Source of the DNA: an uncultured Nitrospirota bacterium | GTDB taxonomy: Bacteria > Nitrospirota > Nitrospiria > Nitrospirales > UBA8639 | Assembly: GCA_937139405.1 (NCBI GenBank) | Contig: CAKZPV010000017.1 | Location: 62,001 to 126,000 of the forward strand | DNA length: 64,000 nucleotides | Reading direction: 5' to 3' | Part shown: piece after piece, positions 52,795 through 61,357 of the stretch | Layout: each line of letters opens with the position of its first letter | How positions within the stretch are numbered: position 1 is the stretch's first letter | Translations under genes and position numbers: made by a program | The notes under the pieces: model-generated | The model's input: only the letters and a program-made list of their open reading frames with translations | The model's database searches: none | What the model was told of the DNA's origin: nothing

Positions 52795-53154
52795 CTATTT
52801 CTTTTCTTTCTTTGTTCCATCTGAGTGTGTCCCTTTTGCGCTTTCAGCCGCAATACTTTTATCTTTTAAAAGCTTTTTAGGATCAGTTGGGTTTTCTTTT
52901 GCCTCAACTTTACCCATTTCCGTCAATTGATCGGATCGGCTGCCCGGACCACTACCACCTTTAACAGGCTTTTCTCCAGATGGGGCACTTCTTTGAATCT
53001 TCTCCGGCACATTTTCGGATGCCTTTTGCTTCATCTTTTCTGCAGACTTCTGAGTCTCACCTGCGAACACTAAAGACGTTTGAAGCATTGATCCTGTACC
53101 CGCTACTAAGCCGAACACAGATGCGGCAATAATTGCTGTTTTCATTTTACTCAT
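52795..53154 (-). CDS. Exported Lys/Gly/Ser-rich protein
   Basis: A 119-residue protein: signal peptide (about 1-31, ending LVFAGET), then a highly charged, mostly disordered chain with EKMKQKASENVPEKIQRSAP, a Gly/Ser stretch (GGSGPGSRSD), and KKLLKDKSIAAESAKGTHSD ending in KKEKK. No known domain. AGGAGGTTCTC precedes the ATG. A TTTGTCCAT motif lies 103 bases upstream. Confidence 0.6.
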   Translation of the reverse strand: MSKMKTAIIAASVFGLVAGTGSMLQTSLVFAGETQKSAEKMKQKASENVPEKIQRSAPSGEKPVKGGSGPGSRSDQLTEMGKVEAKENPTDPKKLLKDKSIAAESAKGTHSDGTKKEKK

Positions 53155-53469
53155 GAGAGAACCTCCTATTGTTGAACGGTGTATAGAGGCTTTCCGCTTG
53201 GAAAGCCCTATGAATAAATGTTGTAGAATTTATAGCCATTTTCACATGTGACAACAATGGACAAAAATCACAATCAAGCCGCTTAAATGTCCACAAATAT
53301 GTGGGCTCGTCGATGAAATTGAATTGGCTAATTCTCATTATTTCATCAGATGCCTTGATCCTTACTTGGGCATTTGAAGCTGCCTAAGCAAGAGATCATT
53401 CAGACGTAGACTATTTAGTTGAAAGATAGGGCGAAGAAGGATTGTTCGGGCTGCGTAGAAGGCAAGATT
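53155..53469. other. Intergenic with one motif copy
   Basis: It contains TTTGTCCAT on the minus strand at 53257-53265. A 63-codon minus frame crosses it but has no family match. Confidence 0.4.
53257..53265 (-). promoter_or_regulatory. TTTGTCYAT motif ahead of the 53154 gene
   Basis: Exact copy on the minus strand, 103 bases before ATG 53154. A TGTTGTCACATGTGA stretch follows. Confidence 0.45.
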
Positions 53470-53874
53470 TTAATAACAATTCGGACAGGTACATGAATAA
53501 CTATTTAATGCCTGGTTGATAAGCGAAAGCATATTCTTTCGTGAGTAAGGTTTTTCTAAAACAGCATACGCTCCAGCTTGTCGCGCTTTGTCACCAAATT
53601 CTTCGGAATACAGCCCTGTCATCATGATGACAGGGATCTCTGCATAATTAGGATTTTCTGCCAGTTTCTTTAAGAGTAATATTCCATTCATCTGAGGCAT
53701 TTCGTAATCCGTGATGATTAAATCGAAATCATGAAAATGCAGTAACTGTAGGGCATCTTCTCCATTCTCAACTTCTTCACAGATATATCCTTGAAATTCC
53801 AGCAAGTCCCGAAGAATAAGTCGAAGATCTTGGTCATCGTCTACAATTAGAATTCGTTTTTTAGAATATTCCAT
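53470..53874 (-). CDS. Single-domain response regulator
   Basis: A 134-residue CheY-like receiver: RILIVDDDQDLRLILRDLLE with the acidic triad, LIITDYEMPQMNG with the phospho-Asp (about 57), VIMMTGLYSE and AVLEKPYS with the conserved Lys. No DNA-binding domain; a short Cys-containing tail (SYSCTCPNCY) ends it, which is unusual. Start at 53874 (MEYSKKRIL) by family; longer starts at 53916 and 53943 lack clear sites. It probably relays a phosphorylation signal to a partner such as a sensor kinase elsewhere. Confidence 0.87.
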   Translation of the reverse strand: MEYSKKRILIVDDDQDLRLILRDLLEFQGYICEEVENGEDALQLLHFHDFDLIITDYEMPQMNGILLLKKLAENPNYAEIPVIMMTGLYSEEFGDKARQAGAYAVLEKPYSRKNMLSLINQALNSYSCTCPNCY

Positions 53875-53943
53875 ACTGTTCAATTTCTGGTCGGCATCAA
53901 GACAAAAAAATCTCTTCATCACATTGCATCCAATTTTTTTCAT

Positions 53944-54344
53944 TGTAGAAGACCGAATCGGATAGTACAGTAGATAAATTCATGGTTTGTCCTCAAAGAA
54001 TGTCCGAGACTTGAAAGCGCCATATTTCATCCACGCAAAACTGAGAATGGGGATTTTTCTACTAATTCGGTTTTTGAAAATAATTTGGAGAAATTGAAAT
54101 ACAAGAAAAAGAGAAAATCGCAGGAGAGAAAGTATTCAGTAAGCGGAAAGTCTAAACTGATCCTAATGAAGAAAATTGTTTTGGTTTTTGAAATTTACGA
54201 AGTATAAAGAGGGCTAAGCAAACTTGTTGACTGCATGCATACAATATTATTGTGCTGCCCTTTTAGTTATTTTTCATTCCGAAATTAACGTCGTCTTAAT
54301 TCATGCACCAAGCTTCTAATTGAGGCAAAAACTCTCTTTCAGTT
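53944..54344. other. Intergenic, nothing recognised
   Basis: AT-rich region; no gene, repeat or hairpin supported. Confidence 0.4.
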
Positions 54345-55025
54345 TTATTTCTCTTTTTCTGAAGAATGATCTTCAGTCTGTTTTGGCCTCCACCGCTCCC
54401 TGAGCTCTTCCAAATTTTTTCCACGGGTGAGAATAATGACTTCATCGTCCTGCTGGAGTTCTGTTTCGCTATTTGCAAAATCGAATATTCCCTTTCGATA
54501 ATAGCAAATAGCTCGACTCCCTTCAGGAAGCTCAAGCTCTTCGAGCGTTTTAGCATCCTGCTTCTCCACGAGAATGGTAAAAAATCTCGCGTCATCTTTC
54601 AACACCGTAGAGAGTTCGACCGTATCAAGGCCTTGAACCATATTCTCAAGATGGCGACTCGTCGTTCGTGCTGGCACAATGGTTTCTTTCAGTCCAAGCT
54701 CGCGACAAATGTTTTCAAAATCAGGGTCTTCAATACTGGTGACCACACGAGAAAAACCTAAATTGCGGCCGACTAGACTGGCGATCAGATTAGCCTGATC
54801 ATTATCCGACAGACAAAATAAGATATCAGTCTGCTCGGGACCCACTTCAAGAAGAATGGCTGGCTTTCCTCCATCACCATGTAAAAAGCTACAATCTAAT
54901 TCTTCAGAAAGTTGCTCGATCTTCTCTTGATTGGATTCGATGATAATGACTTCATGCTGTTGCTTGATGAGAGTTTTTGCTGTCATGACCGTCACTTCGC
55001 CAGCGCCGACAAATGCTATTCTCAT
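54345..55025 (-). CDS. trkA: TrkA family potassium uptake regulatory protein
   Basis: A 226-residue RCK protein with one TrkA_N Rossmann domain (IAFVGAGEVTVMTAKTL with the G-x-G-x-x-x motif; IIESNQEKIEQL for NAD binding) and one TrkA_C domain (about 140-210). E. coli TrkA carries this unit twice, so this is the single, KtrA-like length. ATG 55025 follows GGAGGAACG and overlaps the stop of trkH (ATGA), as in K+ uptake operons. It gates the TrkH pore by nucleotide binding on the cytosolic side. Confidence 0.9.
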   Translation of the reverse strand: MRIAFVGAGEVTVMTAKTLIKQQHEVIIIESNQEKIEQLSEELDCSFLHGDGGKPAILLEVGPEQTDILFCLSDNDQANLIASLVGRNLGFSRVVTSIEDPDFENICRELGLKETIVPARTTSRHLENMVQGLDTVELSTVLKDDARFFTILVEKQDAKTLEELELPEGSRAICYYRKGIFDFANSETELQQDDEVIILTRGKNLEELRERWRPKQTEDHSSEKEK

Positions 55026-56488
55026 CGTTCCTCCGATCTTCTGCCAATCCACGTCCCAGGATAGAACAACACTAACAAGGCTACTATTTCAAGTCTTCCT
55101 AGAAGCATGTCAATACACAGAATTGATTTAAGTACATCAGGTAAGTCCGAACTAGTGATGCCGACAGAAAGTCCTGCAGTACCGGTGGCAGACACCACCT
55201 CGAACAGCGTATCAAGGGGATCATATCCCATGGCAACAAATGGCAGCCAAGACAGAAAAATTACCACTCCGAAAAGAAGAATAAAAAACAACGCTTCTCG
55301 AATCTGATTCTCTGATATTCGCTCCCCATGGATGCGTGCTTGGATGACTGCATGCCTAGGTAGGTTGATTCGTAAAATGATGATTTGGAGAAGACGTAGA
55401 AAAATTAAGAGTCGAATAATTTTAATTCCTCCAGCGGTTGATCCGGCTCCTCCCCCAATAAGCATCGCGAGAATGAGAGTAAGTTTTGAGCCGGGATCGA
55501 AGTCTGCGAGATGTGAAGTAGAAAAGCCTGCCGTGGATTGCGCCGAAAAAGCCATAATTGGGGCATGGCGTAGCGCCTCAGAGAGCGTAAAAGTGTTGGA
55601 TTGCCACAGGCACCATCCCAAAAGAAGTGAAATGGCAATACCACTTATAAGCAAAGCCTGAATTTGAACAATTTGCATAGGCGGTGGCCGTTTTCTTTGG
55701 CTCAACACATGATAAAACGCAAGTGGAATCGCACCTAACACACAACTTGCTGTCACCCAGGCCTGAGCTGTCCAGGAATGAAGTCCTGCCAGACTCTCAC
55801 TCTGTGGGGCAAAGCCGCCGGTAGAGACTGCTCCAAATGTGTAAAGTATCGCTGGAAACAGATCTTCTCCAATGAGCCAAAGACCGATGATTCCGAAAAC
55901 AGTTATCCCGCTATACACCATGAGCATCCGCTTGGCATGGACTTTTGTTCCACCGACTAGATCTTCTTCTTCGGCTTCGGCGGCGGCCAACCCCTTAGAG
56001 ACCAATCCCGGCTCAGCGATGAGGGCAAGCGACAGAACCACAATGCCTAACCCCCCGATCCATTGCATCCACGCTCGAGCAAATAAAAAAGTCGAGGAGT
56101 TTCCCTCGATATTGGATACGGTGCTTAAACCAGTGGTAGTAGCACCAGAAATGGCTTCAAAAAGCGCGTCCTGAAAAGTCAGGCCTGAAGCCATCATGGG
56201 ATAAGACATGACCAATGGTGTAAAAACAAACATCAGAGCGACAAGAACCAGTCCTTCGTTCATCTGAACGCGGACTGGAATATCCAGGCGGCTCAGAAAT
56301 CCCCCCACCCCAGCTAAGCTCAAAATGACCAGGATGTACCTTATGCTACTCTCAGTGTCTTGAAAAAAGATTGAGACGCTGAGTGGTACCAGCGTTAACC
56401 CCGACAATATCAGGGACAGTTGCCCGAAATATTTGAGGATCACACGCGGACGAACGGCATGCCGCAAAGCCGCCGCTTGTTTAATCAT
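55022..56488 (-). CDS. trkH: TrkH family potassium transporter
   Basis: A 488-residue inner-membrane pore protein. It has repeated helix-loop-helix units with filter-type turns ATTTGLST, AVSTGGFAP, STAGFSTSH and ATGTAGLSVGI, and the conserved GGGAGSTAGGIKIIRLLIFL. Four TrkH pore motifs place the K+ path. It overlaps trkA by 4 bases and is preceded by a decayed small membrane gene (56494-56779). It takes up K+, a first response to osmotic upshift. Confidence 0.93.
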   Translation of the reverse strand: MIKQAAALRHAVRPRVILKYFGQLSLILSGLTLVPLSVSIFFQDTESSIRYILVILSLAGVGGFLSRLDIPVRVQMNEGLVLVALMFVFTPLVMSYPMMASGLTFQDALFEAISGATTTGLSTVSNIEGNSSTFLFARAWMQWIGGLGIVVLSLALIAEPGLVSKGLAAAEAEEEDLVGGTKVHAKRMLMVYSGITVFGIIGLWLIGEDLFPAILYTFGAVSTGGFAPQSESLAGLHSWTAQAWVTASCVLGAIPLAFYHVLSQRKRPPPMQIVQIQALLISGIAISLLLGWCLWQSNTFTLSEALRHAPIMAFSAQSTAGFSTSHLADFDPGSKLTLILAMLIGGGAGSTAGGIKIIRLLIFLRLLQIIILRINLPRHAVIQARIHGERISENQIREALFFILLFGVVIFLSWLPFVAMGYDPLDTLFEVVSATGTAGLSVGITSSDLPDVLKSILCIDMLLGRLEIVALLVLFYPGTWIGRRSEER

Positions 56489-56493
56489 ACAGT

Positions 56494-56779
56494 TTACTTT
56501 GCTCCCTCGATTCCTTCATCTTGCCCAACGATTCTCAGTTGAACCTCAACGTCTTCGTACAATCGTTTCTCCAACTTGTCCAATTCGTGATGAGAATGAA
56601 AAGAGGCACAATAACCAGAAAAAATGCTGTAGGGATTACCTGAGGATTGAGTGCCGTATCGAAAAGATGAAGACGCTAGTCTGCCATTTATATCCGACCC
56701 TTCACAAAGCTGAAAACGCGATAATGAGAAAGAACACGGACAGAACCCATACGATTTGAGTGGCTGCTCAGTTTAACAT
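56494..56779 (-). pseudogene. Decayed small membrane protein in the trk operon
   Basis: A strong site (AAGGAGGGCATC) precedes ATG 56779, but codon 4 is TGA (56768-56770), after which AATQIVWVLSVFFLIIAFSA reads as a transmembrane helix until another TGA. Shifted frames continue with TALNPQVIPTAFFLVIVPLF (a second helix) and DKLEKRLYEDVEVQLRIVGQ, ending in a TAA six bases before trkH. So a two-helix protein with a cytosolic charged tail has been lost. The tail differs from the K+ channel subunits I know, so the role is unclear. Confidence 0.6.
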
Positions 56780-56833
56780 GATGCCCTCCTTAAATAAGAA
56801 AAAGAGTAATTGATATAAACCTACTCTAGACTC

Positions 56834-58201
56834 TTATATATTTGGTCCTGATGAACCCGCTGAATACGTCTGAAGTTTCACTTGCCCTTTCTTCCAGGCA
56901 GTGGCAATCGGATCCATAATCCTCCACATTTCCTCCACTTCATCATCTCGAATGAAAAGAGTCGAATCACCACCAAAAGCTTCAAGCAAGAGGTGCCCAT
57001 ACGCAGGAATTTCCTGTTTGGTGAGCGTGCTTTTCAACTCAAACTCTTCTAAATCAAAAGTTTCGCCCGGTCCATTGAAATTGACGGTAATGCCAATCCT
57101 GTCAGGATTGAGCTGCATGCGTAGCACATTAGCCGGTGGGCATTTATCCGTTCCGAATGCCACATGTGGAACATCTCGAAAATGGACAGCTATTTCCTGC
57201 CTGTCGCGGTTCAAAGCTTTGCCGGACCTCAACGTAAACGGAACACCAACCCATCGCCAATTATCAATCCATAAGGTCACTTGTGCAAAGGTTTCTGTGC
57301 CTCGCTGAGCATTGACTCCCTCCTCGTCTACATACGCAGGAATGGCTTTCCGTGCTATCGTACCAGCGCCATATCTAGCTCGCACGGTATATTGTTCAGC
57401 TTCTTTGGCACTCATTTGTCTAACCGCTCGCAGCAGATCCACCTTTCGATCTCGAAAATCTCGTTCTTGAAAAGAAATAGGCGGCTCCATGCCGATCAGG
57501 CATAGGAGCTGAAGAAGGTGATTTTGAATCATGTCCTTTAAAGCCCCCGACGTATCATAGTAAGATGCGCGGCCTTCTAGGGCTAATGTTTCATCCCAGA
57601 TAATCTCAACCCGTTCGATGTGATGGTTGTTCCAACATGGCTCAAACAAACGATTAGCGAAACGAAACCCCAAAATATTTTTCACTGTTTGTTTCCCTAA
57701 AAAGTGATCAATGCGAAACACATTTTTCTCAGAAAAGTTCTGCTTGAGAAGTTGATTCAGCTTTTGAGCTGTTTTCAGGTCCTGTCCAAAAGGCTTTTCT
57801 ACGATTACCCGACTTTCATCATGAAGCTTTAGTTGACCAAGGGCTTTGATGGTTGGCGCAAACACCGACGGGGGCAGGGCAAGGTAAAAAATAATCGAGT
57901 TTGACAACAAACCAATCGCTTGTTTGAGCTGTCTATGTTTTCCGGTGTCAGTAATTTGTTTGTACTCAATTCGTGACATGACGTGTTTCATGCTCTTTTG
58001 ACTGAAATTCCCACCACAACCCTTCAGCTTTTCGTGCACATGCTCACGGTACTGGGAGGTCTTCCACTTTTTTCTTGATAAGGCCAGAATAGTCAAATCA
58101 TCCGGGGCGCGCTCTGCCTCAACCAAATGAATAAGAGCTGGAAGAAGGTACCGAGTGGTGAGATCACCGGATGCACCAAAGATGACTAATTGATGAATCA
58201 T
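56834..58201 (-). CDS. zwf: Glucose-6-phosphate dehydrogenase
   Basis: A 455-residue enzyme that oxidises glucose-6-phosphate, giving NADPH and 6-phosphogluconolactone. It shows the Rossmann motif VIFGASGDLTTRYLLPAL and the substrate/catalytic block RIDHFLGKQTVKNILGFRFA with the catalytic His. ATG 58201 follows AGAGGAATAGAATA and begins MIHQLVIFGA; an upstream start adds nine residues. It is convergent with no neighbour but runs 42 bases after NhaA on the same strand, so a shared transcript is likely. It links with gluconokinase at 46272-46793 to form 6-phosphogluconate. Confidence 0.95.
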   Translation of the reverse strand: MIHQLVIFGASGDLTTRYLLPALIHLVEAERAPDDLTILALSRKKWKTSQYREHVHEKLKGCGGNFSQKSMKHVMSRIEYKQITDTGKHRQLKQAIGLLSNSIIFYLALPPSVFAPTIKALGQLKLHDESRVIVEKPFGQDLKTAQKLNQLLKQNFSEKNVFRIDHFLGKQTVKNILGFRFANRLFEPCWNNHHIERVEIIWDETLALEGRASYYDTSGALKDMIQNHLLQLLCLIGMEPPISFQERDFRDRKVDLLRAVRQMSAKEAEQYTVRARYGAGTIARKAIPAYVDEEGVNAQRGTETFAQVTLWIDNWRWVGVPFTLRSGKALNRDRQEIAVHFRDVPHVAFGTDKCPPANVLRMQLNPDRIGITVNFNGPGETFDLEEFELKSTLTKQEIPAYGHLLLEAFGGDSTLFIRDDEVEEMWRIMDPIATAWKKGQVKLQTYSAGSSGPNI

Positions 58202-58243
58202 TATTCTATTCCTCTGCAGTTGCAACAAGCTGTATCGTGGATG

Positions 58244-59599
58244 TTAGTTTGTGTAATTGATGGGCTTCGAATTCCTAAGAATCAGCCATCCTCCAAGTCC
58301 TGCCATGAGTGATGCCAGAAGGATTCCTGCCTTGCCTGCCGCAATAAGATTTGCATCCTGAAAGGCCAAATTAGTGATGAAAATCGACATCGTAAAACCT
58401 ATGCCTCCCAGCCAACCTACTCCATAAATTTGGCGCCATGTCACACCTTCGGGGAGGGTACCCATACCCATGCGAACCGCTATCCAAGTAAAGAACGTCA
58501 CCCCAATCTGCTTTCCGAGCAGAAGACCAGCCATAATTCCAATGGGCACAGGTTGGGATATTACCTCGATAAAATCGCCCTTAATCTCAATCCCTGCATT
58601 GGCTAATGCAAACAAGGGCATCACCATGAAGGCCACCCAAGGACCCAATATATTTTCTAAACGTTGCAGGGGAGACTGAACAAGTTCTCCACTGATCTTC
58701 ACGGCTTCGGCGGCTTCGGCTTGCTTTTCATTGGATAATACAGGGGTTTGGGGCGCATCTTCTTGTTTGAACACTCCTAAAAACGTTTCAATCTTTTGTG
58801 TAAATTCACTCCTATGAATCTTCGCTTCGGCCGGAATAGTCAAAGCAACAAGAACTCCAGCAATGGTGGCGTGAATTCCCGATAATAAGAATGCAAGCCA
58901 CACTCCTCCTATTCCGAGTACGGCATAGACAAGTGGATGTCGAGCGCCAAGGCGGTTCGCGCCAAAAAGACAGAGGAAACTCACACCAGCCACAATGAGA
59001 GGGGGTAGCACGATGTGGTCTGAATAAAACACGGCAATAATTAATATGGACCCTAAATCATCCACGATGGTAAACCCTACGAGAAAGACTTTAAGGCCGA
59101 GAGGAATCCTATTTCCCAAAAGAGCTAAAATTCCCAGTGCGAACGCAATATCGGTAGCCATGGGAATGCCCCACCCGGTTTCACCGGGATGCCCATAATT
59201 AAAGGAAAGGTACAGTCCAGCCGGTACAAGCATTCCACCAAAAGCCGCGGCTAGGGGTAACACCATTTGGCGAGGTTTTGAAAGTTCTCCAACCAATATT
59301 TCTCGTTTAATTTCTAAACCAACAACAAAGAAAAATAAGGCCATAAGGCCATCATTAATCCATTTGATCAACGGTTTTTCTAGGACCGCTTCGCCAATAC
59401 CCACTACAAGGGGTGTCTGCCATAGTGCAGAATAGGATTCAGAGAAGGGAGAGTTTGCCCACAACAGGGCAATGACCGTTACGAAGCATAAGAGGATCCC
59501 ACTGCTGGCTTCGTATCGAATAAAACGGTTGAATGGCGAAAGTACAGTTTCAATCGGCGCTTCGTCTGCAGACTCCTTGGCCTTTTCAATCAGATCCAT
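58244..59599 (-). CDS. nhaA: NhaA Na+/H+ antiporter
   Basis: A 451-residue inner-membrane antiporter with the family blocks SGILLCFVTVIALLWANSPF, INDGLMALFFFVVGLEIKRE (conserved Asp-Gly), PMATDIAFALGILALLGNRI and TIVDDLGSILIIAVFYS with the transport Asp pair. A longer loop (about 255-310, ETFLGVFKQEDAPQTP) is inserted relative to E. coli NhaA. It exports Na+ in exchange for protons, which fits a saline or alkaline habitat. It heads a unit with zwf. Confidence 0.95.
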   Translation of the reverse strand: MDLIEKAKESADEAPIETVLSPFNRFIRYEASSGILLCFVTVIALLWANSPFSESYSALWQTPLVVGIGEAVLEKPLIKWINDGLMALFFFVVGLEIKREILVGELSKPRQMVLPLAAAFGGMLVPAGLYLSFNYGHPGETGWGIPMATDIAFALGILALLGNRIPLGLKVFLVGFTIVDDLGSILIIAVFYSDHIVLPPLIVAGVSFLCLFGANRLGARHPLVYAVLGIGGVWLAFLLSGIHATIAGVLVALTIPAEAKIHRSEFTQKIETFLGVFKQEDAPQTPVLSNEKQAEAAEAVKISGELVQSPLQRLENILGPWVAFMVMPLFALANAGIEIKGDFIEVISQPVPIGIMAGLLLGKQIGVTFFTWIAVRMGMGTLPEGVTWRQIYGVGWLGGIGFTMSIFITNLAFQDANLIAAGKAGILLASLMAGLGGWLILRNSKPINYTN

Positions 59600-60055
59600 G
59601 AGTTTTTCTAACGGCTTGTGTAAGAAGAAATCAAATTATACCGAAATAGCAAAGATACTATCTTGGTTGATGACTCAGGAGTGCTTAGGTAATTCCTTGA
59701 ACCCATCTTCCTACGAAAACGAGAGGCTTCTGTTTCTGTTGAAGTTCTTGTGGAGAACGAAAGCTGAGGAGTACCAGAAAATTGGAATGTCCCACCGATC
59801 AACGTCAGTAGACCTGCAATGTATTAGCCTTGCTCCATGCAGGTAATGCTTAAGACCAGCACGGGGAAAACCAGTTGAGGGAGCTGTTTCAGTATCATTG
59901 CTGATTGGGAAAATTTTAACAACAGGTAAAGTTTGATTTCTTAGATTTCTACCCTATGGAACCCTCGCTAGTAAATTTATGAAGCACATACCTTTCGAGA
60001 ACTTTGAGATATTTTTGTTCCATCCCTAAAAGTCTCAAGTGATGTTCAAAGCTTT
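59600..60055. other. Intergenic, no gene supported
   Basis: A minus-strand frame just past the glycosylase pseudogene (to about 59950) reads HHLRLLGMEQKYLKVLERYV over some 30 codons; it may be chance or another relic. No RNA gene is seen. Confidence 0.35.
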
Positions 60056-60491
60056 CTATTCATCAATATGCTCCCAGTCTCTAATGCCACCGGGAACGAT
60101 GCTAAATAATGGATGGGCCTTCGGTATTTTCATACCAGCATTCAGTTGCAAGCGATCAGGATCTCGGACACATAACTTGTTGAGCAAATGTTTTCATTCA
60201 TACGCTAACTGTCCTTGGGTTTCTTTAATTGACTCAACCTCGAATCCTCCTGAAGGTAGTTTGGTTTCATCGAAATGAAATCCTCGTGTTCTTGATTCTT
60301 CCAGTACACATCATAAATATTCACACACCGCGGCAAAGAAATCCGGATATGCTCGAACTCGGATGAGTTGGGGATGGTGCCGGTACCCTTTCGTCTGACC
60401 TTTCAACACAGCTTTGGCCAGAAAGCCTTCGCCACTGCGCAACAAGGTCTTTGGTATCAAAAAATTACGAATGCACTGTTCAGAGTCGCAT
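60056..60491 (-). pseudogene. Pyrimidine-dimer DNA glycosylase relic
   Basis: From ATG 60491 the frame reads M-R-L-stop-T-V-H-S, then DTKDLVAQWR; the family start is M-R-L-W-x-L-H-P-x-Y-L-D-x-K-G-L-V-A-L-W-R. A frameshift follows, then EGFLAKAVLKGQTKGYRHHP and QLIRVRAYPDFFAAVCEYL with a TGA (60311-60313), and ETQGQLAYE, TGA (60194-60196, where the family has Trp), KHLLNKLCVRDPDRLQ, and AHPLFSIVPGGIRDWEHIDE to TAG. The match to the T4 endonuclease V-like / MSMEG_6821-type glycosylases is clear over most of the gene. It once removed UV dimers; it is now broken by at least three stops and a frameshift. Confidence 0.82.
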
Positions 60492-60850
60492 GCTACATGG
60501 CGAATCTATTGTTAAGACTGTCAAATATTTCGTTGGTTGGTATTCCATCACCAAAAGACAATAAATAGCACAAGCCTCTGAGTCATGATCATTAAATCTC
60601 CGTTGACCACATTATTTAGTTACGTCACCTTGTTTTGCAACGACTTCACATGTGCAATCTTACACCATAGCCACAGAGCGAAATCGCACATCTCCCCTCT
60701 CTCATAATAGTGAACGCACCAGAGGGAACACACGGAAAAAGAAAATGACTCAAATTTTCAATGCCTTAGAGAGAGTGCAGCGATAAACATTCGATAAGAA
60801 AATACAGGAACACACCTTGCAGATGTAGAACGTAACAAGCGAGGTGAAAC
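60492..60850. other. Intergenic, nothing recognised
   Basis: It holds the upstream end of the pseudogene and the leader of a small membrane gene; no repeat or RNA gene is supported. Confidence 0.4.
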
Positions 60851-61045
60851 ATGAGTCCTATTTTTGATCTTATGGTTATCGGCGTCATTGTCAGTATGGT
60901 TCTAGTGAATGTAATTTCCCTAAGAGAGACCGAGAGCACCGCTTCATATTGGACTAAGTTGAGCCAGAAAGTGAGGTCCTTCAATTTGTTTGGAGATAGA
61001 CCTGCCCTTTCTCCATCTGGAGCAACACACATCTCTCAAGAGTAG
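60851..61045 (+). CDS. Small membrane protein
   Basis: A 64-residue protein: one N-terminal transmembrane helix (IFDLMVIGVIVSMVLVNVI, about 4-22), then a short soluble stretch (RETESTASYWTKLSQKVRSF). A GAGGTGAAAC site precedes the ATG. No family match. Real-gene status is moderately supported by the site and the signal-anchor shape. Confidence 0.5.
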   Translation: MSPIFDLMVIGVIVSMVLVNVISLRETESTASYWTKLSQKVRSFNLFGDRPALSPSGATHISQE

Positions 61046-61357
61046 CTCTAACAAGTCTCCATAGAATGTCATGTGCTGGCAGGGCTCTCAATTTTTTTGA
61101 TGATTCCCCGTTGAATACCATGGCCTTTTCCCCCTTCCCACCGTTTTCTCGATATTCTTCAGTCATTCCATCGCATCCGGATATTTGCTTCACATAGCTT
61201 GTGCTTTTCCCTTAAGGAGTCGTATTCTCTCATCTATTCTTGTCACTACAAGTGTTCTATTAAGGGCGTTCATGTCATTCCACAATTCCCTTTCAGAAGT
61301 TTATAGCGCGGAATGCACAGATGCCCGAATTTTCACCCGAAAAACCCACTTAATATC
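61046..61357. other. Intergenic, nothing recognised
   Basis: Leader of the SulP gene; no motif copy, repeat or hairpin seen. Confidence 0.4.

Noticed and set aside
60056-60491. TGA might encode Trp, since two stops in the glycosylase relic and one in the trk relic fit Trp positions.
   Set aside because: Several intact genes here end in TGA (for example 2374-2958, 6044-6574 and 9816-13841), relics also contain TAA, TAG and frameshifts, so ordinary decay is simpler.
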